Source: JBCCFK01 sp965262315 (lineage in GTDB: Bacteria > Actinomycetota > Acidimicrobiia > Acidimicrobiales > UBA8592). Taken from it: a DNA stretch of 64,000 nucleotides. Shown piece by piece: positions 17,163 to 26,283 of the stretch (positions are counted from its first letter, which is position 1; each line of letters opens with the position of its first letter). The stretch lies in contig CBDHFJ010000105.1 of assembly GCA_965262315.1 (NCBI GenBank), forward strand, positions 62,001 through 126,000, written 5' to 3'. A program made the translations under genes and the position numbers. The notes under the pieces were generated by a model. That model was not told the origin of the DNA and did no database searches. It saw only the letters and a program-made list of their open reading frames with translations.

Positions 17163-19012
17163 CGATCCTCCAGCTCGGCGGCCACGCCGCGCAGGGTCGC
17201 CGCCGCCTCGTCGACGCGCCCCGCCAGGACCGAAGCGGCCTCGGTGAGCCCGTCGCCGTCGCGGGCGGCGATCTCCTCCAGGGTCCGGGAGGCCTGCTCG
17301 AGCTTCCACGCACCCACCACGGCCGATGTCGATTTCAGCGTGTGCGCCGCTCGGCGGATCTCCTCCAGGTCCCTGCTGGCGACGCCGGCCGCAATGCGAT
17401 CGTGGCGCTCGGGCAGTTGGTCGAGGAACGTCAAGACCAGTCCGCGGACGACGGCGGGATCGCCGAGTTCGTCCACCAGCCGCTCGAGCACGGAGGTGTC
17501 GGTGCCCGCTGCCGGCGTGGGGAGTCGGGGCGGTTGGCGCTCGACAGCCCATGCGCCGACCACCCGCTCGATGTCGGCGAGGCTGGCGGGCTTGGTGACG
17601 ACGTCGTCCATGCCGGCGTCGAGACACCGCTGGCGGTCGCCGGACATCGCCCGAGCGGTGATGGCGACGACGGGGGTCCGGCGCCAGGCGTTCTCGGACT
17701 CGATCATCCGTAGGCGACGGGTGGTCTCCAGCCCGTCGATGCCCGGGAGGTGCCAGTCCATCAACACCAGTGCGAAGGCGACGCCCTGCTCGAAGCGCCG
17801 GATCGCCTCGAACCCGTCCTCGGCGATCACGGCGTCGATGCCCAGGCGGTCCAGCTGGTTGGTGACCAGGAGCTGATTGACGGGACTGTCCTCGACGACG
17901 AGCACTGTGGGCCGAGACGACGGGGCTTCCGGGTCCGTCTCGTCGGCCAGTCTCGGGAGGGGGAGCGACAGCGTGAACGTGCTGCCGGTGCCAGGCGTGG
18001 AATCGACGGTCAGCGTGCCGCCCATGGCCACGGCCAGGTCGCTGGAGATGGCGAGGCCGAGCCCGCTGCCGCTGCGATCCTCGTGGAACTGGGCGAAGTT
18101 GTCGAAGACGGACGCGAGATCGTCGGCGGCGATGCCGACACCGGTGTCGGAAACCGAGACGGCGACGAGGTCGTCGGCGCCGAGGCGGGCGGCCACCCTG
18201 ACGTGGCCCGATGGCGTGAACTTGATCGCGTTGTCCAGCAGGTTCACCACGATCTGCCGGATGCGGTTGGCGTCGCCGACGAAGGTCCCGCGGACGTCCG
18301 AGATGTCGAGCCGGAGTTCGAGGTCGTGGTCGGCGGCTGGCGCACGAAGGATGTCGACCGCGTCGGTCAGGCAGTCCGAGAGCGAGAAGGGAGCGTTGTC
18401 GATCGACATCGTTCCCGCTTCGACGCGCGAGAGGTCGAGCAGCTCGTCGACCAGCAGCTGCAGCGCCTGGGTTTCGCGGCCGATGCCCACGGCCAGGTCG
18501 CGGTCCCGGTCGTCGAGGTCGCTGGTCGCCAGGAGCTCGCTGAGGCCGGCGATTGCGTGCAAGGGGGCCCGGAGGTCGTGGCAGACACGGGCGACGAACC
18601 CCGATTTCGCGTCCGAGACGGCGCGGAGCTCCTCGAGTGTCTCCACGTGCGCGGTGATGTCCTCGATGACGCCCAACAACAGCTCGGGTCGGCCCTCGGC
18701 GTCGAGGAGTGGGGTGGCGGTCAGTCGACCCCAGAACGTCGTCCGGTCCGATCGGATGTACCGCTTGTCGACCGTGACGTGGTCGGCCTCACCGGTGCGC
18801 AGCGCCGCCAGGTAGGAGGCGGTTCGCTCGGCGTCGTCGGGATGGGTCAGTCCCTCGGCGCTGCTGAGGCCCTCACCGGTGCGGAACATCGCGTGGAAGG
18901 CGGCGTTCGCCCCGAGCTGCACCCCGTCGAGATCGAGGATCGAGTAGGCCACGGGGGCGGACGCGAAGGCCGCCGAGCTGATCAGCTCGGCGGCTCGTGG
19001 GTGTTCGGTCAT
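17159..19012 (-). CDS. Hybrid sensor kinase PAS-HisKA-HATPase-REC-HPt
   Basis: 617 soluble residues. A PAS domain covers ~10-125 ('APVAYSILDLDGVQLGANAAF'; 'LLLGVIEDITAHVE' at its end). HisKA has His near 147 ('ARVCHDLRAPLHAI'), HATPase_c follows with 'VVNLLDNAIKFTPSG' and 'GSGLGLAISSDLAV', the receiver has Asp near 418 ('LVLMDWHLPGIDG'), and the C-terminal HPt has the phosphotransfer His near 557 ('RRAAHTLKSTSAVVG'). This is a complete phosphorelay in one chain. The stop overlaps the H-NOX start (ATGA). It likely shares the HPt output with the soluble kinase's regulator. Confidence 0.92.
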   Translation of the reverse strand: MTEHPRAAELISSAAFASAPVAYSILDLDGVQLGANAAFHAMFRTGEGLSSAEGLTHPDDAERTASYLAALRTGEADHVTVDKRYIRSDRTTFWGRLTATPLLDAEGRPELLLGVIEDITAHVETLEELRAVSDAKSGFVARVCHDLRAPLHAIAGLSELLATSDLDDRDRDLAVGIGRETQALQLLVDELLDLSRVEAGTMSIDNAPFSLSDCLTDAVDILRAPAADHDLELRLDISDVRGTFVGDANRIRQIVVNLLDNAIKFTPSGHVRVAARLGADDLVAVSVSDTGVGIAADDLASVFDNFAQFHEDRSGSGLGLAISSDLAVAMGGTLTVDSTPGTGSTFTLSLPLPRLADETDPEAPSSRPTVLVVEDSPVNQLLVTNQLDRLGIDAVIAEDGFEAIRRFEQGVAFALVLMDWHLPGIDGLETTRRLRMIESENAWRRTPVVAITARAMSGDRQRCLDAGMDDVVTKPASLADIERVVGAWAVERQPPRLPTPAAGTDTSVLERLVDELGDPAVVRGLVLTFLDQLPERHDRIAAGVASRDLEEIRRAAHTLKSTSAVVGAWKLEQASRTLEEIAARDGDGLTEAASVLAGRVDEAAATLRGVAAELEDR

Positions 19013-19095
19013 GCGGTGAGCTCCGTCGGGGGCACGAATCCAGGATGCCAGGTCAGGTCTGCCCGCCGGGGACAGCGGCGAGACGACGGTCCCGG

Positions 19096-19371
19096 TCAGG
19101 TGAGGTCGACCACGGGGAACCAGCGGGAGAGTGCCAGGTCCTTCTTGGCCTGTTCCGACACGGGAGCGGTCAGGCGGAGCTCGCCGCGTCGGCGTTGCGC
19201 GACCCGGGCGGCGGCGATCAGGGCGGAGACGCCGGCGACGTGGATCGAGGTCACGTCGGTCAGGTCCACGTGAACGACCGGCCGGACGTCCGAGGTGGCA
19301 TCGGCCAGTCGGGTCCGGAGCCGCAGCGCGTCGACCGGGCCGATGTCGCCGGTGAGGACGATCGTGTCCAT
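19096..19371 (-). CDS. STAS-domain protein (anti-sigma antagonist type), second of pair
   Basis: 91 residues that make up one STAS domain: 'MDTIVLTGDIGPVDALRLRTRL', then 'VHVDLTDVTSIHVAGVSALIAA'. In SpoIIAA/RsbV proteins the phosphorylated Ser sits in 'D.s..dssG'; here the matching loop reads DVTSIHVAG, so Thr or Ser could be phosphorylated. The start ATG overlaps the stop of the upstream STAS gene (ATGA). The hybrid kinase gene starts 83 bases downstream on the same strand and is probably in the same unit. Confidence 0.75.
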   Translation of the reverse strand: MDTIVLTGDIGPVDALRLRTRLADATSDVRPVVHVDLTDVTSIHVAGVSALIAAARVAQRRRGELRLTAPVSEQAKKDLALSRWFPVVDLT

Positions 19372-19724
19372 CAGGCGGCGTCCAGGACGACCATCCGGCT
19401 CTCGAGCTGGGCCAGTTCGGCCTGGAGATCGTTCAGCTCGAGCGAGATGCGGATGGTCAGGCTGATGCCGTGGACGGCGTAGGACATGCCGTGCTCGTCG
19501 AGCTCTCGGCACAGTCTCCGGAGGAAGTCGAGGCCGGCCTGGTCCGTGTGGCGCACCTTGCCGGCCCGCAGGATCAGATGGTTGGCCCCGCCCCGGATGA
19601 TCGCTTCGACCCGTGCGGCGAGCTCGTCCACCTCGTGGACGTCCAGCCGGCTCGGGAGCACGACGGCTGCCACCGGGGACATCGTCGGGTTGGTGCTGCG
19701 GTGGATGGTGGGTGCGGTGTGCAT
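19371..19724 (-). CDS. STAS-domain protein, first of pair
   Basis: 117 residues with a STAS-like fold: 'VAAVVLPSRLDVHEVDELAARVEAII', 'HLILRAGKVRHTDQAGLDFLRRLC', then an amphipathic tail 'SLELNDLQAELAQLESRM'. ATG 19724 has an AAGGAG site 10 bases upstream. ATG 19748 is an alternative that adds METRSHLS and would lie exactly seven bases after the -10 box CACTCT, as in a leaderless transcript. The pair may act in a partner-switching or scaffold role; no anti-sigma kinase is next to them. Confidence 0.7.
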   Translation of the reverse strand: MHTAPTIHRSTNPTMSPVAAVVLPSRLDVHEVDELAARVEAIIRGGANHLILRAGKVRHTDQAGLDFLRRLCRELDEHGMSYAVHGISLTIRISLELNDLQAELAQLESRMVVLDAA

Positions 19725-19755
19725 GGAAAGATGGCTCCTTGTCTCCATGAGGACG

Positions 19756-19810
19756 AGAGTGGCGGACGGGCATCAATCGCTCGTGCCTGGTTCCTCAAGA
19801 TCTGGTCAAT
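19756..19810 (-). promoter_or_regulatory. CTTGA direct-repeat operator and -10 box upstream of the STAS/H-NOX unit
   Basis: On the minus strand ATTGAC-CAGAT-CTTGAG covers 19810-19794. After 32 bases comes CACTCT (19761-19756), seven bases before ATG 19748. The layout matches four other promoters in the window. It would drive the STAS pair and, through the short gaps, the hybrid kinase, H-NOX and soluble kinase genes. Confidence 0.55.
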
Positions 19811-19813
19811 GTT

Positions 19814-21760
19814 TCAGGCGGTCAGTTCGAGGGCTCTGCCGATGTGCCAGTCGCAGACCTCGGCGAGGGGCAGGCTGGTGGCTGCGGCATGGTTCGTTCT
19901 GCCCAGCTCACGCCGGCGGTCGTCGTCGTCGAGCACGACTGCCAGCGACGCGGCCAGGCTGTGTGGATCGCCGGGGTCGAAGGGTTCGGCCACGAAGCCC
20001 TCGGACTCCACGAGTTCGAGCAGGTCCCCGACCCGTGGTGCGACCACGGCGCGGCCGTAGGCGCCGGCCTGGTGGAGGGGGCCGCTGCTCCCGGTGGTCG
20101 CCGTGTAGGGGAAGACCACCACGCTGGCGTTCGTGAACGTCTCGGCCACCGCCTCCTCGGGGACGTAGCCCGTGAAGTGCACGTCGGCGACGTCGGCGCA
20201 GCTCGCCTCGACCTCGGCCAGGTATCCGGGTGTCACGGGGCTGTCCGTCCCGGCGATGACGAGTTGGAGGTCGCGGTAGCCGGGGCGCTGTTTCAGCAGC
20301 CGGAACGCATCAACGAGGTCCTCGATCCGCTTGTACGTGCCGAACTTGCCGAAGGCCATGATCTGGCGTGGTCCCGGGTCCTCCACGGGCAGGACGGGAG
20401 TCTCGAACGTGCCGTGGGGGACGAGTGACGCGTTCGTCGCGCCGTAGCGATCGACGAGGGTGTCGACATAGGTCGGCATGGTGGTGCCCACCCAGTTGGC
20501 TCGGAGCAGGGCTCTGGTCAGGAGCCGGCCCACCGAGGTCAGGGCCCGGTTTCGCAGGCGCCCGCGTCCGTACCCGGCGGCCTCGAGGTCGACGGCATCG
20601 ACGAGGTTGTGGAGCAGCACGATCGTCTTGGTCCCCGTCGCTCGCAAGACGGCCGGCATCAAGAGGCCCAGGGCGGCCGCGACCTTGCGTGTCCCGAACG
20701 ACGTGAAGTGGGTGTTGAAGAGGACGACGTCGGGGCGGTTCCGGCGCACGGCTCGCCAGAGTCGGAGTGGTGTCCGCAGCGAGTCGAACCGCCAGGCGGC
20801 CTCCACCCGGATCGCCGGTGTGGATTCGGGGACACCGTCACGGTCGTCCGCCAACACCACGAGATCGGAGACCTCGGGCTTTCGGGCGAGCTGCTGGACC
20901 AGATGGTGACCGTACTCGTTCAGCGTCGCGGTGGACGGCGGAAGCGCGGTGACCACCGCCAGCCGGAGCCCTGGCTCGCGCTCGGTGCGGACGTGTGGGT
21001 CGACCGAGTATCGCCCCACGAGAGCGTTGAGCCGGATCCGCACGAGGTCGCACAGGAACCCGATTGCCGCCTTCAGTGGCGGCACGGTCGAGCCCGGGGC
21101 ATCGATCCATTGGACCGGGAGCTCCGCGACCCGGTACCCCATTCGTTTCGCCAGGAACAGGATCTCGGCGTCGAAGGAGAACCCGTCGAGCCGCTGGGTC
21201 CCGAACAGGGCCAGCGCGGCGTCGCGCCGGAAGAGTTTGAAGCCGCACTGGGTGTCGGCGACGTCGAGGCCGAGGCCGACGCGGGTCGCCAGTCGCGCAC
21301 CCGCGCTCGTGAGGTGACGCAGCCGGCTCTTGTTGGCCTCGGTGGCGCCGTCGACGGCCCTCGATCCGATGACGACTTCGGCGCTCGTCGCGGCCTCGAG
21401 CAGGGCGTCGACCTCTTCGATCGGGGTGGAGAGGTCGGCGTCGCTGAACAACACGCAGCGGCCACCCGCGGCGCGGACACCAGCGCGCACGGCGGACCCC
21501 TTGCCGCGGTTGACGCCAGGGTCGAGCACCATCACGTTGCGGAGCCGGAGTGACCGCACGAGCTCGGGCGTACCGTCCGAGGATCCGTCGTCGGAGACGA
21601 TGATCTCGTAGTCGAGGCCCGTCGTCGCGAGGTGGGCGATGATCGACGCGATCGTGGGGACGATGCGGTCGCGCTCGTTGTAGGTGGGGATGATCACCGA
21701 CAGGTCGACGGTCAGGGGGGCCGGCTCCACACGCCACTGCTGGTAGCTCTCGTAGCTCAT
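19814..21760 (-). CDS. Two-domain glycosyltransferase: GT2 (DPG/DPM synthase-like) fused to GT4
   Basis: 648 residues. Residues ~18-245 are a GT-A family 2 domain: 'LSVIIPTYNERDRIVPTI', 'IIVSDDGSSDGTPELV', 'NRGKGSAVRAGVRAAGG', DxD motif in 'LFSDADLSTPIEEVD', and 'DTQCGFKLFRRDAA', which is the dolichol-phosphate-glucose/mannose synthase type. Residues ~270-648 are a GT-B family 4 domain with 'GKFGTYKRIEDLVDAFRLL', 'LVIAGTDSP' and 'VFPYTATTGSSGPLHQAGAYGR' (usual EGFG site replaced). Probably one enzyme charges or extends a lipid-linked sugar and the other adds a residue. The -10 box TAGCGT lies seven bases before the ATG, so the mRNA may be leaderless. Confidence 0.85.
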   Translation of the reverse strand: MSYESYQQWRVEPAPLTVDLSVIIPTYNERDRIVPTIASIIAHLATTGLDYEIIVSDDGSSDGTPELVRSLRLRNVMVLDPGVNRGKGSAVRAGVRAAGGRCVLFSDADLSTPIEEVDALLEAATSAEVVIGSRAVDGATEANKSRLRHLTSAGARLATRVGLGLDVADTQCGFKLFRRDAALALFGTQRLDGFSFDAEILFLAKRMGYRVAELPVQWIDAPGSTVPPLKAAIGFLCDLVRIRLNALVGRYSVDPHVRTEREPGLRLAVVTALPPSTATLNEYGHHLVQQLARKPEVSDLVVLADDRDGVPESTPAIRVEAAWRFDSLRTPLRLWRAVRRNRPDVVLFNTHFTSFGTRKVAAALGLLMPAVLRATGTKTIVLLHNLVDAVDLEAAGYGRGRLRNRALTSVGRLLTRALLRANWVGTTMPTYVDTLVDRYGATNASLVPHGTFETPVLPVEDPGPRQIMAFGKFGTYKRIEDLVDAFRLLKQRPGYRDLQLVIAGTDSPVTPGYLAEVEASCADVADVHFTGYVPEEAVAETFTNASVVVFPYTATTGSSGPLHQAGAYGRAVVAPRVGDLLELVESEGFVAEPFDPGDPHSLAASLAVVLDDDDRRRELGRTNHAAATSLPLAEVCDWHIGRALELTA

Positions 21761-21767
21761 GGAGGCG

Positions 21768-21822
21768 ACGCTAGAAAGCGGCTCTCACGTCGCACGGAAG
21801 GTTGGCTCAAGCCTCTGTCAAG
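21768..21822 (-). promoter_or_regulatory. CTTGA direct-repeat operator and -10 box upstream of the GT2-GT4 gene
   Basis: On the minus strand CTTGAC-AGAGG-CTTGAG covers 21822-21806 and overlaps the stop codon of the upstream membrane-protein gene. After 32 bases comes TAGCGT (21773-21768), seven bases before ATG 21760. The same spacing is seen at the four sister sites. Confidence 0.6.
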
Positions 21823-24800
21823 CGCGCGGGGTGTCGGTCGCCTCCTCGCGGTCGATGCTCGCGGTCGCCCGCCACCGCACGACACGGATGCACGCGAACA
21901 CGATCGCGAGCGTGGCGAGCAGGTGCGCCCATCGACCACCGAGGCCGTCGGTGTCGGGCGGGGCCAGATCCTCGAGGCCGAGCAGCTCCCACAGCTCCTC
22001 GTCGGTGAGGTCGGCGTGCGGGCCGTTCTCGGTGGCGGGCAGCGAGCGGTACGGGTCGCGGGCGCCGTACCGGACCGGAGCGGGCTCGGAGCATTCGAGG
22101 TCGTCGACGTTCGTGACGACGTTCACGTCGGCCGCGGCCAGCCTGGTGTCCGCAGCCTCGGGGACCAGCAAGACCCCCTCGACCAGCATCGGGTTGGCGT
22201 CGTCCTTGTCGACCACGAGGGAGTGGGGCCCCGCGGTGGCGTCGATGGTGCCCAGATCGAAGTACTGGTACCGAAGGTTGACGGGGACCAGCTCGGTGGG
22301 GATGCGGGCTTCGAGCTCGTCGACGGAGAAGTCGTCCGCCGACAGCTGGACACGCTCGGGTGCGTACACCTCGTCGGATGTGAACAGCTGGAGTGCGTCG
22401 GGCGCTGATCGCAGCTCGTGGCGCCGCTCCCAGTCGAGAGTCGTGACCTTCACGTCGAGCTGGTTGGCGGTGGCCGCGGCGCGGAGCAGGACTCGGTAGC
22501 GCCCCGGTTCGGTGACGGTGAGTGGCACGGAGAACCTGGTCGGACGAGGCACACCGATGAAGGATCCACGAAGCGTCCCGAAGATCCCCGGGGTGATCAT
22601 CTCGGTTCGGTTCCACTTGGTGTCGGAGAAGAAGAGGAACAGGCGGAACATCGGCGAGAGGTAGTAGCTGCTCGCGACGACGTCGGGGTTGAAGGCGAAG
22701 ATCTTCGAGCTCGGGACGAAGAACTGTTCGGGACGGGTGCTGGCCCACAGGTCGATGCCCGCATCATGGGGGTCGGTCACCAGCACGTGGACGTTCCGGT
22801 CGGTCGGTGGCTCGAAGTCGGAGATGTAGGCGAAGTCGTAGCACCGGCTCAGGTCGAGCCTCGCGAAGACGGTGTCGAGGTAGTCGCTCCAACTGGTGTC
22901 GAACAACAGGACGTCTCGGTCCGGCCGGGTCTCGGTGTCCACTCGGTACAGGACGAAGCTGTCGTTCTCGAAGAGGGCCTCGACGTAGTCGGGCTGGGCC
23001 TCGAGCTGAGCTCGGAGGTACAGCTCGATGTCGGGCAGGTACTCGGCCCCGACGCCGCGGTTGTTCTGGAGCTGCTTGTTGAGGACGACGTAGTCCAGTC
23101 CGATGTCGCGGGCCACGTTGATCCACCAATCCTGCTGGTAGTACAGGCTGCGGAGGACCAGGAAGAACTCGAACTTGTTGGTGGCGTCGCCGGTCAGGCC
23201 GAAGTAGAAGCTCGGCTGATCCAGGTAGTAGATGTAGAACTTGTCGATGAACTTGTGGGGCACGCCGTTGGGGTCGACCACGAGCTTCGACGTCTCGGTC
23301 GGCGGCAGGACCACGGTCTTGCCCTTCGGGAGCGCGGCCATCGCCACCTTCAGCTCCTGGAGATCGTCAACCGGGTAGGGCGTCGCGAAGTGCCCGAAGT
23401 TCCCCGACGTGTACACCTCGCGGTAGTTGGCGTTCGACAGCAGCGGCATGAAGAACACCGCGCCGACCCCGATGGTGAGGGCGACTCGGCTCACCAACGA
23501 GGATCGGCTCCGCTGCCCGCCGGCATGGCGGTCGTGTAGCCGCTCGATGCACCAACCCAGCGCCAGGGTCATCAGGATCGGGGCGAGCATGAACAGGATG
23601 AGCTGGAAGCGGTGGGGGAACCGCAGGACCTGGACGACGGTGCTGGAGAGGTCCAGCGTCAGGTCGCCGACCGTCGACTCGGTGGCGTACAGCGCGCGGG
23701 TCGCGCTGGCGAGCGACCGGTGGAAGGTGGGCATCCAGCTCGGGTTCGCGTACCCCACGGTCGCCCAGATCGCGAAGCACACGTTGACGTAGACGACGCC
23801 GAGGAGTTGCCGGTGAGCGCGGCTGCTGAACAGCGACCTTCGCAGGCCCGGCACCAACAGCGGGGCGAACACGAGCAGCGAGTACACGACATTGGACACC
23901 CGGGGCGTCTTGGCGAGGTAGTCGCCGTACAGGATCTTGTCCATGATTCCGGCGAGGTCCCACGAGAACACGTGCAGCAGCGACACCGATGCGTCACGGA
24001 TGAAGTAGTAGTCACCGGGGACGGTCTCGCTGAGGTTCTCCACGCCGCGCAAGGCGACGAACTTCACGAACAAGCCGTACGGGAGGATCGTCACCCACAC
24101 GAGCATCGTGAAGGCCATTGCGCAACGGCCGGTGGTCGTCTGGAGGAACGCTCCGACCCGAGCGCGGGTGCGCCGGGTGCGCTGGGGTCGGAGCGCCGCC
24201 GTCACCAGCCGCTTCGGCGCCGCGGCCGCGGTGCCGATCGCTCCGCCTTCGCGAAGCCACTTGGCGAACTCGCCGACGACCAGGGTGCCCACCGTGAGTG
24301 ACAGGAAGAGCGTGAACAGAACCAGGTAGTGGACGGCCGGGTTCAGCAGGGCCACCAGGCAGGAGATGGCCATCAGTCGCTTCTCGCCCTGCCGCGCGAA
24401 GAGGAGCGCCGTCAGCATCGTGGTGGCGGACACGGTCATCAGACAGAGCCCGACGACCAGGGTGTAGAAGTGCGTGATCTTGGCGTAGATCGTGATGCTG
24501 TAGATCAGGCCCGTCGGAAAGGCCGCGGCCAGGGCGATGGTCTCGGGGGACAGCGAGGTGAAGACCCGACGGACGAACCAGCAGACGTTCAGGTACGCCC
24601 CGAACACGATCGTGGGCAGCACCAGGATCATGGCGAACGGCAGGACCAGGTAGTGCCGCATCCACGTGGTCAGGAACGAGTAGCGGACGCGGAACTCGTA
24701 GCCGTGGGTGAGATCGGAGAACTCGCCCTTGGCCTGGTCGAGCAGCTGGCTCTGCGGATTGAAGTACGGGACCAGTTCGTCGCCGTTGATGACCGCCGAG

Positions 24801-24937
24801 CCCCGCAGGACTGCCGGGATGCCGGAGACCACGTCGCGGAGGACGATCAGGCTGGTCAGGTAGTACGTGAGCCCGACGAGCGCCGCGATCCGTCGGTGGG
24901 CCGGCTGGCGTCGGAACCAGCGGCGAGGCGAGGGCAT
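21818..24937 (-). CDS. Giant GT-C-like membrane protein of the polysaccharide locus
   Basis: 1039 residues. Residues ~20-570 contain roughly a dozen hydrophobic segments with the acidic loop 'INGDELVPYFNPQSQ' after the first one, as in GT-C-fold lipid-sugar transferases. Residues ~580-990 are hydrophilic and external, with many Asp/Tyr and a beta-sandwich-like part ('GRYRVLLRAAATANQLDVKV', 'PHSLVVDKDD'). One last segment at ~1005-1022 ('LLATLAIVFACIRVVRW') anchors the C-terminus. I read it as a membrane glycosyltransferase or polymer-handling protein; no exact family is recognised. It starts 10 bases after the pyruvyl transferase stop, and is certainly cotranscribed with it. Confidence 0.7.
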   Translation of the reverse strand: MPSPRRWFRRQPAHRRIAALVGLTYYLTSLIVLRDVVSGIPAVLRGSAVINGDELVPYFNPQSQLLDQAKGEFSDLTHGYEFRVRYSFLTTWMRHYLVLPFAMILVLPTIVFGAYLNVCWFVRRVFTSLSPETIALAAAFPTGLIYSITIYAKITHFYTLVVGLCLMTVSATTMLTALLFARQGEKRLMAISCLVALLNPAVHYLVLFTLFLSLTVGTLVVGEFAKWLREGGAIGTAAAAPKRLVTAALRPQRTRRTRARVGAFLQTTTGRCAMAFTMLVWVTILPYGLFVKFVALRGVENLSETVPGDYYFIRDASVSLLHVFSWDLAGIMDKILYGDYLAKTPRVSNVVYSLLVFAPLLVPGLRRSLFSSRAHRQLLGVVYVNVCFAIWATVGYANPSWMPTFHRSLASATRALYATESTVGDLTLDLSSTVVQVLRFPHRFQLILFMLAPILMTLALGWCIERLHDRHAGGQRSRSSLVSRVALTIGVGAVFFMPLLSNANYREVYTSGNFGHFATPYPVDDLQELKVAMAALPKGKTVVLPPTETSKLVVDPNGVPHKFIDKFYIYYLDQPSFYFGLTGDATNKFEFFLVLRSLYYQQDWWINVARDIGLDYVVLNKQLQNNRGVGAEYLPDIELYLRAQLEAQPDYVEALFENDSFVLYRVDTETRPDRDVLLFDTSWSDYLDTVFARLDLSRCYDFAYISDFEPPTDRNVHVLVTDPHDAGIDLWASTRPEQFFVPSSKIFAFNPDVVASSYYLSPMFRLFLFFSDTKWNRTEMITPGIFGTLRGSFIGVPRPTRFSVPLTVTEPGRYRVLLRAAATANQLDVKVTTLDWERRHELRSAPDALQLFTSDEVYAPERVQLSADDFSVDELEARIPTELVPVNLRYQYFDLGTIDATAGPHSLVVDKDDANPMLVEGVLLVPEAADTRLAAADVNVVTNVDDLECSEPAPVRYGARDPYRSLPATENGPHADLTDEELWELLGLEDLAPPDTDGLGGRWAHLLATLAIVFACIRVVRWRATASIDREEATDTPRA

Positions 24938-24947
24938 GGTGGTCTGG

Positions 24948-26186
24948 TCACCGGCGGAGGTCGCGCCAGCGGCGGGCGTCGCCCCGGCGGTCGATCCAGC
25001 GGCGGACGCGCGAGAAGTGCACCACGACCTCGGCCCGACGACGGGCGGCGTGTTCGGCCAGGCGGGGGCCAGCGTGGGGGTCGTCGGCTTCGGTGCCGAT
25101 CATCGACGCCAGCGCGCTCGGCCGGAACGGCCGGTTGACGTCCACGCTGGCTCGCTCGAGCTGGAGCTGGTCGGCGAGCTCGACCACCTTGGGGTCGTAG
25201 CAGAGCGCGACCGCTGGGCGACCGAGAATGGCGGCCATCACCAGGCAGTGCAGCCGCTCGGCGACCACCACGTCGCACGACATCAGGGCGCGGGCGATGT
25301 CGTGCTGGTCGGAGGCTTCGACGATGGTCGAGGGCACCTCCTCGAGGGTGGAGAGGAAGGTGTCCAGCATCTCCCTGTCGTCGTCGCGCTTGAACCCCGT
25401 CTGCATCGGCAGGCCCACGATCTGCACGGGGCGCTGCGCCGCCACGATCGTGATCGCCTCGCGGAGCTCGGTGAGGAACGCGGGCCAGCGGTCGGGAACG
25501 GCGATGTCCCGGTTGAGGTTGAGCCCGATGCGGAGTGTGGCATCGGTTCGGGGCGCCCGGGTCGACCCGAGAGCGAAGTCGGTCGCGTCGTTGGCCCAGA
25601 CGGCGTCGGGCACGCGGCAGACCCGTTCGGGCTCGCAGCCCAGGGCGACGCACAGGCGGTGGGATGCCTCGTCGCGGACCGACACGAGCGTTGTCCGTCG
25701 AAGGACGGCCGCGGCGAGTCTTCGGCCGAGCCGTGTGGTGATGGGACCCACGCCGACGTTGCTCATCAGGACCGGCTTCCCGAGGGCCCGGGCGAGGGTC
25801 ACGACCACCAGGAGCATTGCCAGGGTGGCGTGGCGGTTCCTGCCGGTGGTCGGGCCCAGTTCCTTGACGATGGAGCCGCCGCCGAAGACGACGACGTCAC
25901 AGCGGCGAAGATGCCGGACGAGGGCCAACCGGTCGCCGGTCGTGTGGAACGTCTCGAGCCGGAAGTCGGTGAGCCCGGCGCGGGTGGCGTCCGGGTCGTA
26001 GGAGTTGACCCGGTAGCGGTGGCGAGGCCCCAGCTGGTCGAGGAAGGTCGCGAGCAGGAGCTCATCGCCGATGTTGTGCTGTCCGTGTGTCCCGAGGAAG
26101 AGCACGTCGCGTCCCCCCGCCCGCCTCGAGCGTGCGGCCGGTCCGTGCGAAACGGCGGATGTGGTGTCGTGCAATGTGGTGGTCAT
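24948..26186 (-). CDS. Polysaccharide pyruvyl transferase family protein (CsaB/WcaK-like)
   Basis: 412 residues matching the family that moves pyruvate from PEP to sugars of surface polymers. Marks: 'VLFLGTHGQHNIGDELLL' near the N-terminus, 'VVFGGGSIVKELGP', 'VRDEASHRLC', and 'VVAERLHCLVMAAILGRPAVAL' towards the C-terminus, which is the conserved catalytic RLH region. ATG 26186 has a CAGGAGGG site at eight bases. It is read from a promoter with a CTTGA direct repeat and leads into the giant membrane-protein gene. Ketal-pyruvate adds negative charge to the glycan. Confidence 0.85.
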   Translation of the reverse strand: MTTTLHDTTSAVSHGPAARSRRAGGRDVLFLGTHGQHNIGDELLLATFLDQLGPRHRYRVNSYDPDATRAGLTDFRLETFHTTGDRLALVRHLRRCDVVVFGGGSIVKELGPTTGRNRHATLAMLLVVVTLARALGKPVLMSNVGVGPITTRLGRRLAAAVLRRTTLVSVRDEASHRLCVALGCEPERVCRVPDAVWANDATDFALGSTRAPRTDATLRIGLNLNRDIAVPDRWPAFLTELREAITIVAAQRPVQIVGLPMQTGFKRDDDREMLDTFLSTLEEVPSTIVEASDQHDIARALMSCDVVVAERLHCLVMAAILGRPAVALCYDPKVVELADQLQLERASVDVNRPFRPSALASMIGTEADDPHAGPRLAEHAARRRAEVVVHFSRVRRWIDRRGDARRWRDLRR

Positions 26187-26210
26187 GTGTCCCTCCTGAA
26201 GTCCGCATCC

Positions 26211-26266
26211 ACCGTGGCGGGCACACCTCAAGCCGGGCCGGGGGCCTGTCTCAAGATCCGATCAAG
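26211..26266 (-). promoter_or_regulatory. CTTGA direct-repeat operator and -10 box for the pyruvyl transferase operon
   Basis: On the minus strand CTTGAT-CGGAT-CTTGAG covers 26266-26250; after 33 bases comes CACGGT (26216-26211), and the ATG follows about 24 bases later with its own ribosome site. A third lone CTTGAG lies at 26232-26227. The sister site for the flippase gene faces the other way 17 bases off. Confidence 0.55.
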
Positions 26267-26283
26267 GTGCGCGGGGCACCGAT

